Of a stretch of 64,000 nucleotides of DNA, positions 35,440 to 46,660 are shown one piece after another; within the stretch, counting starts at the first letter, position 1, and every line of letters starts with the position of its first letter. Below the pieces are notes generated by a model. It worked only from the letters and a program-made list of their open reading frames with translations. It did no database searches and was not told where the DNA came from. The position numbers and the translations under genes are program-made. Source of the stretch: Taenia hydatigena (lineage: Eukaryota; Platyhelminthes; Cestoda; Cyclophyllidea; Taeniidae); contig JADWOT020001893.1 of the NCBI GenBank assembly GCA_036345935.2, positions 1-64,000 of the forward strand, written 5' to 3'.

Positions 35440-36760
35440 TTCTAAGCTGTAGAGCACATTGAAAATGATCTGTGGTTGGGTGATAGGCGCCTACAGCAGA
35501 TGGCGCTATTAAGTCAATACGAATGGCTAGTTAGCTGTTGATAGTGCAACCATGGTCAAACAATTTAAATGTAATTCATTTCCATCTGTTTTATAGCTCA
35601 GATGAAAACTGAAAAGGTTTCAGGTCGGGTGTAGGGCACTGTTCAACATCACATGTATATCTTGATTTCGATGACCAGATTGTAGCCAATCAAAGGTCTA
35701 ATGGTTGACACGGCTACAGAAGGCAAATGTGATCATGCAGACAAGAAGGAAGGTGGATGTTGTGTTATCCTATTGGAGGCATGGGAATCCATTCAACTCT
35801 GCGACATCATTTTTACTCCTCCAAATTTTCCTCTTGCAACGGAACAGTGTTCTGCCTCGCTTTCACCGTTATGAAGGTGACAGCAAACGCAGGACAACGT
35901 GGAAGCGGTCCGGATTAATGTCTATCACAGTTGGGTCAACTTTTCATGTCACTTTCAAAGCCTATAGGTCGGTTCACCTTCCAAAATACCCTTTTGTATG
36001 GACAAATTGGCTTGATCAGTACCTTACAGCCAACGCCTCACGAATCTCACTACCAGCACACAGCTCAATACTGCAGCGACTGATCTCACTCCTACCCAAA
36101 ACACCCATGGATTGGTGTCAAATGAACTGGGTTCTACCAAATAAAGTTGAAAGAAAGCAGTGAAGTTCTGTCAGGAGAACAAACGGCACAGTTCTTCGTC
36201 CCATAATGTCGATCCATCGGAAGAGTAGAGCGAACCCCTTCACAGAGCATGAAACACGTTTTGCATGCCCTCAACATCCACCTCCTCTCTCAACTGATCC
36301 ATCATTTGACCGCAGTAGCTCGAGCATGAAGCACTTTTCGTTTGAGTTGATGACACCGCTAGAACCAAAAACTACAACAGTTCAATTCTAGTGTTAACAC
36401 GAATCGCCTACGAGGCAAACGCTTTTAAGGTAAATGGAGTACAGCAGTAACCTCAATCAATCACCATCATGCAGCATTGCATAGTTGCTTCTGGAAAGTT
36501 AATTAAGACCACGATGAATAGACTTTCAACAGCCAACTCTAGCGGATTGCCCTTCTTCACTTCAAGTCAGCGATCTTAGGAGGAGTGAAGGGCACAATCG
36601 GTGGCCGACACACACCCCTTCTCTCCCCTCATCACTGCCATTAAGCCGGACGAAACTCAAGCCCTGGTCAAGTAATTAGAAAGGAATAACGGCGTATCAT
36701 TTCAATAACTTTCTCGAACGCATGTAAATGTTAATGGCTGGTGCGATTGTTTTGTGAATG
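35440..36760 (+). repeat. Local duplication E, copy 1
   Basis: Direct-orientation match to 40980-42345: tgtagagcac-ttg, taggcgcctacagcagatg, gtgtagggcactgttcaacatcaca and aatgttaatggctgg. Within it one frame (35705-36400) is similar to translated copy 2 over two stretches: KRSGLMSITVGSTFHVTFKA near 35900, and MSIHRKSRANPFTEH through ACPQH and STDPS near 36206-36310. The frame is interrupted by a tga after ERKQ. The shared protein-level pattern suggests an ancestral coding exon, but I cannot name a family. Confidence 0.7.
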
Positions 36761-39700
36761 TTTTTACTTTCAGCATTAACCGCTTCGCGATAACTGACTG
36801 TGTGCGTCGGATGTGCGACGAGGTCTCTAAACAATGCCGGTACACTCTAACGCAATCCACACACCAATAATACATTTTCTATCTTTGTTTTATACCATTG
36901 TCGTCTTCAGTGTCGTAAAACGGTGTAGTGGAAATGATATCTGCTAAATGCATCACAAGCTATCAACTGGATTAATACACATGAATTTGAGATGGTGAGG
37001 AACAAGAGCACATTTGAAAATCAAGTGGTATTTTTGACGTCACACACAGTAGGTGGAGCAGGACCAGCTGAAACGCTTGCACTACTTCCGTTACAATACC
37101 GATGCTTGGCGTACTATTCGGGCGACAAATTAAATGTCTTCACCATAAATTAACTGAAGGCAATCGAGATGACAAGCAGCCCAGTTTACTGAACTATTAA
37201 AGGGAACGTCGCTAATCATATTTGCACTGATTTCTTGGCTTCATAAGTTATCTTCCAATCTCTCCATTTCCCATAGGTACGTTCTTTCAAAGGTAGAATT
37301 CAACTCGAGTTTATTAAAAGGTGAAACGTGTATTTGTAACTGGAGACAGAACGAAAAGCTTAGGGGTGAAAGATAAAAATAGAGAACGCCAAAGGTCTTG
37401 TTATGATGACAAAGCAATGCCGGTCAAAATTCGGGCCAATAGGATCCTTTATTTATGGATAATGCATAAATGAGTAGCTCATGCACCGGTTTTCGGGATC
37501 CATGATTTGACTTTCAAGGTGTAAATTTGTTATAGATACTTTGTTTTAGATGATAGAGGTAAAAAACTGGCTTAAGGATACCAAGAAAGGAGATATGTAC
37601 TTGTAAAAAGGGAGTGAGGAGGAAAAAGTTTCTGCCGCAAAGATGGAAGTAATCTCCTCATAAAGTGGGGCCAATAGAACCCTTCTGCGTAAAGGTTTCA
37701 CTTCAATCATTTTTGGTAAGGTGCCGCACATTTAACAGTGACGTAAATTTGAAATTCCCTCTACACATTCACCACTCGCCGTTACAGTATTTGACAACGC
37801 TGATTTTCCTTAGGACAATAAACGCACCATGAAAACCTAATGACTCATCAGGACTAACTCTTACCCTCTCTATCGAATATCATCATTTCGAAGGCATGAA
37901 ATCAGTGTAGACTTTGAATGGGAGATACTTCAGCACTTGGTGGTCGAGGGACGATTAAAGCCACTTAGATTATGCGTTAACGCATGCTGTCCTCACAATA
38001 ATGAATGTTTTGTGGCCCGCTATAGCTACTCTGTGAGCATCTGGGGACAGCTGCGATGTAAACTTAAAGAGGTTTACATCAGAGGCCGTCTAACTACCAG
38101 GGAGGAGGCCAAGCTTTCTACGAATAGTAAAAAGGAGTGCTTCATTGTCGCAATAACTACTCCATGCATCAGTTTAGTGGGAAGAGTTGAATCCGAAGGA
38201 AGGAGAGGGTGTAGCAAAGCAAAATAAACAATCAAATTGGCAATGGGATTTATATAGGATTTTTGTTATTTCTTGTGAAACTGCGGTGATGCGCCTTTTA
38301 CTTACCTTGCCGTCATCGCATAACGAAACTTCTACAACACCACGTTCCTCTGTAGCCCTTTTTTTTAAAAAGGAGGAGTCGAATGACTCGGAGTACGCTT
38401 AGTCAAACTGTGGCTTGTCTGTTAATAAATGGTTCCATCGAATCCTTTATTTCAGCCCCCATCGGTGGAATGACAGCCGAGTCGTACCTGTAGACCCTCC
38501 CATCCTCACCTGCTCTGCAAGTTGGCAAATCACTCATTGTCCTTTGTAGTAGAGAAGGTATTCGGGTGCTACACTTACTTCAACGCTTTGATAAAACACG
38601 AACGGGTTCGGCTTTAATGCATCTGTCACCAAGGGAAGTCACTTCTAGCCAGTCAGGTGTGGACCAAGGTTTCGCACTTACGGATCCAGTATTATGCAAC
38701 AGTTTTATCACCTAAGAAGAACAATAAGGTGCCCGTGTTCACTGTTTTCCAACAGCTCAAGTTAAACAATCCACCGCACGGCGAACCGTTGCAGTTGTTT
38801 GCACAACACTTGCAACCTGAGCATTGATAACACTGATAAAGTGGTTGCCACCTCGTTGTTGCATCTATTCAACTCCAACGACCCTCATCAAAGAAGACAT
38901 GAATCAGAAGGGTCAAACGATTAAACACTCGGTCACACCAAGCCAATCACTGAGTGCATCTTGATAATAGCGGATTCATCTCTCGCCTAGCAAGATGACA
39001 CAACTCTAACCATACTAACATGGCCAGAGTCATACTTTTATGAAACAAAAGTTATAACAATCAAATGTGTCGAATGGACATTTTGGAGGAGGCGTAAGCT
39101 AGAAAGTCTCACTTTTGATGGCGGTATTTGCCTCTAGATATTAGCAAAAATTAGTTCGCTTCTATTTGGCTCGCATCGGAGTCATTTGACCTATCCTAAC
39201 TACGCTTGTCTGAAATTTAGTCCAGACAGTTGGCCACTTGCGGTAAATGAAGGGAACAAGGATGTGACAGTGAGTGTATGATGTTGTGCAATTTCGTCTG
39301 ACAATACGACATGCCTCCGAGTGCTTAACTAGTCGCGCCTCTTTTCGAAGAAATGGTGCTACCCTGAACACCTTCGACTTGTTGCAGAACGATCCATCGC
39401 GCAATAAATGATCCTCAAAAGGAAGTCATGGTAAAATGTGGCATCCATTGTCTACCTTGGTTGCGGAAACTTAGAGGTTAACTGACTTGACAGAGGCAAA
39501 AGCTGATGCGGCAGATTGTTTGCTAGCATGTACTAAAAAAACATAAATTTAGCTAGAAAGCAAGAAGCTATTGTCACTGCGAGGACGCCTAATTCGGTTC
39601 TGTTACAAACGCTCGATCCTCATAAGGTAAGCACAACGAGAGGTCGACTGTACGATTTACTACTAGCTGTAGAATGGATGCCACAGCTGCCTCACCGGCT

Positions 39701-40084
39701 TAATGGGATGGCGATGTGGGCTGTGCTACCATCCCCTGTCATTCCAAAGCCTCGACCTTAGGGGTCAAGGCAGTTTAGGGAGGCACAATGCCATCCAAGC
39801 CAATTAAACGAGATTGTCAAAAGATTGAGAGGATACCCACAAGCAGTCGCTTTTATATTGGTCTAAGAGGGTTGGTAAGCAGGACGTGATTAGCCGAATG
39901 AGTGTAAAGTGTTGTCTATGGGCTGCGGCACCCACTCCAACATTAATTTGGCCTATACCGATGTATGGATTTATCTAAGCACAATTTTAATTAGCCTATT
40001 TCGAGTTTTTTTCACCATCGATAAAGTAGACTACGGAAATGTCTTAACGAAAAATAATGTTTTAAGATGATCTCTTCTCCACTC
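36761..40084. other. Intergenic DNA, nothing recognised
   Basis: About 3.3 kb. Frames up to 96 codons (37937-38227) show no domain. No tandem repeats or partner copies were noticed. Confidence 0.45.
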
Positions 40085-40480
40085 GTCCTTAGATGTTCGT
40101 CCGTAACCACCCAGTTGCCACTAATTGTAGCTCAACGACAAACGCAATCTCTGCCTCAATAACTGCCATCTGAAATGCGCTAAGCGTTAACTGCGCCAAG
40201 TAAGATATTAAGGCTCCGTTGGACACGTAAAACTTTAACATAGTTTTCATATTGCTTATCCAAAAGGCAGGTCTAGAATGCATTCGCAGCTGCAACAAAT
40301 AATCTCATTCCCTGCACTTTCATACAGAGCATAACAGACCAAACACACCATCACTCACACTTTATGCGTTCTTCGCCGTAGGTGCATGCGCAATGTGGGC
40401 TACTACTGACTATGCTTCAGTAACCCAGTTGCCACGGCACGCATGCAATCGGAAGAAGAAAAAAATGATGATTCGTGGCT
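40085..40480 (+). repeat. Local duplication G, copy 1
   Basis: Matches 42695-43150 in the same orientation: aaac-aatctctgcctcaat block, a ctccgttggacacgtaa block, aataatctcattccctgca near 40300 and ctactgactatgcttcagtaacc near 40406. Copy 2 has small insertions. It lies immediately upstream of E copy 2, and its partner lies immediately downstream of it. Confidence 0.6.
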
Positions 40481-40979
40481 TGCGAATAATTGGAATTTAG
40501 CAGTAGAGTTACGAGCCTCCTAACAAAGCCTCATCAGCAGTTCTAGTTCCTAAAATGCGAAACTTTGTTGCCATTTACATTCACCTCAGTCTAGAAACTC
40601 TTCCTCCTTCAAACTATGGTAACATTGTTGTCAGGAGAATCGCCCAGCTCACAAATAGATCCGTTACCTGCTGGAAGGTTTGAGAACGCTGGGCAAATAA
40701 GTGCCTCTTCTGAACATCCATCTGCATTTAATTTTCACAATGATGTACATATTTTTATGAGGTCAGTTTGATTGTAAGGAAGAGGTAAGGGCAGGGTGAT
40801 ACCAGGATGCTGAGTGAGAAGTGGCTTATTTAATTCTGCGATGGATGCGACTTGAATAAAAAGACCGCTGCGAGCCTGTTGGGTGGCAAGGCTTGGTGGG
40901 GCATGGAGCGATGTGGCATAGGCACGCAAAGCCCAGAGTTCGCAGTCTTTGCAGAATCAATTTAGCAGTTCCCCGATTT
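40481..40979. other. Spacer between duplications G and E
   Basis: About 500 nt without a recognised gene or a repeat partner. Confidence 0.4.
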
Positions 40980-42345
40980 GGAACTGTAGAGCATATTGGA
41001 AACCGCTTGTGGCTGGGTAATGGGCGCCTACAGCAGATGTTACCATCCAGTCCATATAGAAGGTCATTTAGTTATTTTTGGAGCAAATACAGTCAAACAT
41101 TTTAGTTGTAAATCCATCCTATTTGCTTCGCAGCCCGCGTTAAACCTTTGAAGGTTTCACTTTTGGTGTAGGGCACTGTTCAACATCACACGCAGATCTA
41201 GATTTCGATGACCAGATTGCAGCCATCAAAGGTTATAATAGTTGACACATACGGTTATGCTATCAACTCTGAGATATTTATCCACGGAAGACAAACGTGA
41301 CCATGCATGAGAGACGTAAGATCTCACTCAATTCAGCATCATCATTTGTCCTCTCTTCTTCCAACAACGCAATGTACCGGCTTGCTTCCACCGTTTTGGA
41401 GGTGACAGTCAATTCAGATTGATGTAACACATACAGAAAATATGGCGACAATAAACCCATCGAAGCGGTCGAAGGTGGTGTCTATCGGAGTTAGACACAC
41501 GCTCCAAGTCACTTTCAGGGCCCATAGACCAGTTAACTTCTCGAAATCCCTCTTTGCACGGATTAAATGGGTGATTAGTACCTTAAAATCAACGCCTGAA
41601 ACGCGCTTCCATCTTTCTTACATTTAGACACGAATCTCTTTGCCAACATGCAGCTCAATGCCGCTTCGATTGACCTCACTTTTAAACCAAAACACCCATG
41701 AATTGGTGTCGGACGAACTGGATTCTAGTACACGAAGTTGCAAGAGAGAGAGAGAGACCGAGACAACAAATGCCACAGTTATTCTATTTTATAATGCCTA
41801 TCCATCAGAAGGGTAGATCAAGCCCATACTCTGAGCATGGGACTCATTTCACATGCCCGCAACACCAACTTCCTTTCCCAACTGATCCATCACACGATTG
41901 CAGAATTTCAAGCATGATTTCATTCTCAGTTGAGTGAGGTCGCAAATGTCAAGGACTGCATTGCTTTAACTCTAATGCCAACCTTATTCACCTAAGAGAT
42001 AAAAGCTTTTTGGGGTGTAGAACCTGAGGTCACATTGAGTTGTAACTGGAGTACAGAAGTAGCCTCAATCAGCCACCATCATCCAGCAGTTCATAATCGC
42101 TTCTGGAGGTTCCATCAAGACCACGAAGTAAAAGCATTCGCTAGCCTAATCCAACGGATCGCCCTCCCTTCTGCTTATATGGTCGTCATTTATGCTCAGC
42201 ATCTAGCGAGAAAAGAAGAACACAATAGATGGCCAGCTTACCCTCATCCTCTTCCTTTATCCCTATTATCAAGCTGGATGAAACTCAAGCTCCAGACCGA
42301 TACCATTTTGGAGGTGCGTAAATGTTAATGGCTGGCGCAGCTGAT
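40980..42345 (+). repeat. Local duplication E, copy 2
   Basis: Partner of 35440-36760. The translated frame at 41698-41937 (MNWCRTNWILVHEV, then MPIHQKGRSSPYSEHGTHF, CPQH, TDPS) parallels copy 1 and lacks copy 1's stop. Upstream peptide similarity (SKRSKVVSIGVRHTLQVTFR at about 41451) is in another frame, so copy 2 is also frameshifted. A 14-nt AG run sits at 41743-41756. Confidence 0.7.
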
Positions 42346-42694
42346 CTTATGCGGATATGAAGAATCCATCTGCTCATGATTTAATTAGGTTAATTTTAAG
42401 ATATTTTTATTGTGCACAAAGCAGACCGCAGACCACTTTCAATGGAATCTAATGAAGGTCACTCATACGATCAACCTTAGAGGCCCGTTGCCATTTTCGT
42501 ACAATGGTGAAGAGTCAAAATGATCTGTGTCAAGTGACTTTAATGTAGAGCGTCTGCTAGAAGCCACAGTCTGCCACGAGGCTCACTCGCACCAATCCAG
42601 CGCCTCTCATTCTCATTGTTCAATTAAACAAGTTAGTAGGCGCACCACCACTTCTGTCCTGTAATCAAAAGTATCTCGGTCATGCCCCACTTAA
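42346..42694. other. Spacer between duplications E and G
   Basis: About 350 nt of AT-rich sequence, nothing recognised. Confidence 0.35.
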
Positions 42695-43150
42695 TGTAGC
42701 GCAAAAACAAATGCATTCTCTGCCTAAATGACTGCTCCTCTTAATGTGCTTAGTCATAGGCACAATTTAACGAACCATGAAGAAAGTTAGACAATAGAAG
42801 AGAAGGACAGAATAACGCGTCTACTAAAAATAAAGAAGTACAGTTTGTTAGAGTAATTCGAAGCAAGCAGGTGGAAGCATTAACTACTCCAACTAAGTCA
42901 TCAAGGCTCCTCTCGACAGGTAAGTATTCAGCACAATTCCCACATTATTTGTCAAAGGGAACAGGTTCAGAATGTGCTAGCAGACGTGACAAATCTTCTC
43001 ATTCCCTATACCTTTACAACGAACATAGTACATCAAGCAGATCTATCGTCTGACGTATTTCCCCTACACTTTGCCCTGGATGCCTCTGGTGTGGAACTAC
43101 TGACTATGCGTCAGCAACCGACTTGCAACGACGCGTTCTGAAGTGGAATG
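42695..43150 (+). repeat. Local duplication G, copy 2
   Basis: Partner of 40085-40480. The best shared strings are atctaattctc-like tctcattccctatacc near 43000 and ctactgactatgcgtcagcaacc near 43097. Confidence 0.6.
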
Positions 43151-43678
43151 AAGGTAGCACTTGGCTCATCTCCTCTGCCAGTTTGCATTAATAACCTACT
43201 GATCACTGATGGCTTGCAGATGGTTAAAAATTTCTCCATTTGATTAATTATCCTCCAAGTCACCTCCATGCTAAGCCTTAGTCTTCTGCAAAGTCGGAGT
43301 AAACGCTTAGGCATGTAAATGCATTCCTCTCACCACTGCACGACCGCATCAACGAGGATTGCAATGGAGGAGTATAGAATCACTTGATAATGACGACATA
43401 AACTTCCTTTTGCAATGGGTAAATATGGCAGTTTTTTATTCGTTAGACGTTTTCGCACCGGCTTGGCTTGACATGATGAATGCTAAAATATTATTTGGTT
43501 GGGATTTGCCTCACCTTGGTGCTGGTTTGTGTTCGTTGAATTCTACCAGTTGGTGAGGCATTTATCAAAGCATTAGTTAGGAGGAGTGAAAATGCAAGTG
43601 CATCCACCTTGTGAACTGAGTAGCAGCATGACTTTTCTGCTCCTCTATTCTACCACCTGTCTCTCCATTTTTGTGCAG
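43151..43678. other. Intergenic DNA with a short aromatic-rich frame
   Basis: A 65-codon plus-strand frame (43359-43556) with the run INFLLQWVNMAVFYSLDVF looks unusually non-random, but it has no clear splice borders or family. Otherwise nothing. Confidence 0.3.
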
Positions 43679-43839
43679 TTCGCATGCATACTTCATTGCG
43701 GCGGCAGACTTCACGGCGCTCTATTCACACGAAATGAGCAATGCAAAAACTCCATTTAGCGACTTTCTCATCAAGCATATTGAAGTGGTTAGTTGGGCCA
43801 GCGTACACTGCCCCTACGTTGTATCTACCTGATGGCAAG
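43679..43839 (+). other. Exon-like segment with in-frame stop, unassigned
   Basis: Bounded by a strong acceptor (ccatttttgtgcag) and a good donor (AAG|GTAATG). One frame is open for 50 codons (FIAAADFTALYSHEMSNAKT, then DFLIKHIEVVSWASVHCPYV) and meets a tga at 43830-43832, three codons before the donor; the other two frames are closed early. The pattern fits a single decayed exon. I do not recognise the protein. Confidence 0.35.
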
Positions 43840-45159
43840 GTAATGCACCTCTGCATGGTTTCTCTTCCGTTTGACAACTTCACTCGCAGACACAGTTCTT
43901 GCCTTCAGTCACGTAAGCTGATTGAGACGGCATGGCGGGCACTAGTTCCATACGAACCCTGTGTGTGCACATCTATGTGGGGCTTAACTTGACTTCAACA
44001 ACTAATTAATTGCCTCTAATATAAGGTAATTTATCACGTGAATGTCCATTGCTTAGCTCTTTCAGAGGTGAAGTGTTTCTGACGCTGTGTGGAAGCAGAT
44101 GTTTCCAAGGTTCATAAAAATTTTACGCAAAATGTGTAGATAATGGCAAAAGCAGTCCACATGATCCTATTCTGCAGATAGTGAAAGCGAGCAGAGTCCA
44201 GGTAACGTTTAATATGTCACGCGGAAAAATCCATCATCGTCTTGTGGCTTTGCGGTGGTGACTGGACGATCTCTTCTGTCCACATTGCATTTCATGTTCT
44301 AGCCACCACGGTCAGGCACCCTAAATGTTTTGAATTGACGCAGGTGTCAGATGGGTAGATGTCCCTTTCCTTATGCAGTATTCGCTTGCCATCAGCGCTG
44401 CCCTAGTGTGTGAATGTTTCAGACAACTACTAGTAGGCATCAAATTCAGGTGTGAGGAAATTCAAATTTTTGAATCCAATATCCTCACTTCACATGCTAT
44501 GAAGATGTGTCGAGTCGATTCAGCGGGCCAAATTAGTGTTGGAATTGACTTGAATAGTAACGTATAAGGCACCTTTGGGGATGAGACATGCGCGACAGAT
44601 CAAATAGCTCTATCTACCCTCTTCTTTCCTATATTATTCACGCCTGTCATAGCCTAGCATAGGCAGTCGATCTTGTCAGTTGCAATCCAGTCCAATCTAG
44701 TCATGTGAACCGTGCCACAGTGCCTCCAACGTGAGACATGACTATTGGGCAAGTTGTTGTACATCAGTGGGTCTCCTCGTGCTGCCGCTTCATCAGTGAT
44801 TGCTAAGGCATGAAAGAGACAAGGAAAGTAAGTGTAGCATGGTGAGCGTAGTGCAGGCTATGAATGGATGACTTACTCCTAAAGAAAGAAGGGGCGTTTC
44901 TGGTGCGCATCCTTAAGCCTATGCTTGAACGAAGCGTTGGCTTGCGCTATGGAAGCAACAGCGGTGCATAAATTCCTTTGGTGGAAGTGAAATAACATGG
45001 ATGTTCGGCTGAGAACAGCAAAGAAATAATTGAGATGGAGGCGAAGGGACAAATAGCCGTGAAAATGGAATGGAGGGTTTGAGAAGGAGAGATGAGGATT
45101 GGAAATGGACATCGTAAACTGTGTCTGCACGGTAATGTGATATAGTAAGCCTTATTTTT
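43840..45159. other. Intergenic DNA, nothing recognised
   Basis: Short frames only. No repeat partner noticed. Confidence 0.4.
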
Positions 45160-45640
45160 CACTTATTCGTTAACCGATTTGTTTAACCACTCACCCAGCC
45201 ACATGATCAAGTAAAATAAGAAGGGAATGACTTAATAAAAGGATTTAGAACTTTGTTATGAACGCCACATTCGAGGAGGCCATTCCATGTGATATGCACT
45301 AGACACCAGATATAAGGGCATTAAAAAGACGTGCACAAATAAAAAAAGGAGCTGAAGGAGAAAACAATGCAGGAAGACGAGAGAAGGAGGGGTTTGATAG
45401 CGTAACTTACCCTTGATTTCTACGACGCTTAGCTGTTTCGGCCCTCTAACGTCTCTGGAATGGCGGATTAGGAAGGTAGGAGTAACGATGAGATAGATAA
45501 GGAGACGCCAAAAGTGGAGGATGAAGAAAAGACTGGAGTCGATGAGGGAAGGAAGCGGATGGGTGGCACCAACATATGGTTAAAGCAGACCCTATGACGG
45601 AGGCCGATTCAAAGCGTAGAAGAGCATGTCTGACGGTTTG
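45160..45640 (+). repeat. Local duplication D, copy 1
   Basis: Shows the same order of landmarks as 46240-46660: actcaccc/catgatcaagt, a cattcgaggaggccattcc block, cttaccc-ttgatttctacga, then gcggattaggaaggtagg-agt-acg-gagat. The copies are about 1.1 kb apart in direct orientation and are well diverged. Confidence 0.5.
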
Positions 45641-45694
45641 TTGCGAGATTGACTTCTAATCTGACATGTGTGGATTGATCAGTGGCACGTATCG

Positions 45695-46080
45695 TGTGAT
45701 GTCTCTCAGTGTCGTCTGGTGTCAGCTTTTGACACCATCTCTTGCAGGTGGTTTTGTGGGAGCAGGCATCACTTGTCTTTGTTCTTCTCTACCTTAAGCG
45801 AAGTTCGCGCATCATTGTGCATGTAAAGGAGATGAAAGAGAACGAGAAGGGTCATCGACATCACTCTGCCCTGAACCGACTGCTTTGCCTTGTCAATACT
45901 GCTTGCCCATGGCCATTTTACCCCTAATTTTTCCTTTTGGAAGAACACCTTTAGGGCAATGCGAAGTATGAATCAAGTAAAGAATTTAACGACTCATTCC
46001 CGATGATCACCACGGAGTTAAGGAAGGTGTGTTTTAGGCCATTTGTTACCTTGTACCAGGGGCGACAATGGCGCTGACTG
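45695..46080 (+). repeat. Diverged duplicate F, copy 2
   Basis: Partner of 18050-18450, sharing ggttttgtgggagcaggcatcacttg near 45751 and ttgtaccaggggcgacaatgg near 46053. It lies between the two D copies. Confidence 0.5.
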
Positions 46081-46239
46081 CATCTTTCCGGTATAGAGAA
46101 GGCATCAGGCTTTTATAGCTAAATGGGATGGAAGAATAGTTAGGTGAGAGGCGGATACGGGACATTTATAGAAGGAAAGTGGAGGAAGGGATGGGGAAAG
46201 GCCATCGTCGGACGTCTCTACACAGTGCTGTGGCACTGC

Positions 46240-46660
46240 GCTCCTTATTTCCTTCTCTCTTCCATATGTTCCTGAGTCCATTTACTTACTCATTCGCCTG
46301 GTCATGAATTCGAGTGACTTTTTTAAAAAAATACGAGTTGCTTTTAAACGGCACACTCGAGGATGCAATCCCTGGTTTCACCGCCATAACTCAGATAATC
46401 TAGGATACCAGTTGCAAAAATGCCAAATTAATGCATGCGAATGATGAAGGTGGGAATAACACACCCGACCCTTACTTTTCGTGACTTCTATTTTCTTTCG
46501 GTTTTCTGACGCCTTTAGAATAGCGGGCTGAAAGGTTGGAGGAGTTACAGGCGAGATCGAGAGGAAGGGAGAGACGGTAAAAGTGGTCGATGGGAAGTCG
46601 ACCGAAGTTGAGTTAGCTGCAGCCGCGTATCATTTTTAATAGTGACTGACAAATCTACCC
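46240..46660 (+). repeat. Local duplication D, copy 2
   Basis: Partner of 45160-45640 (see cacactcgaggatgcaatccc near 46353, cttacttttcgtgacttcta near 46472 and gcgggctgaaaggttggagg near 46523). Confidence 0.5.

Noticed and set aside
41743..41756. AG dinucleotide run
   Set aside because: Only 14 nt, not worth a separate feature.
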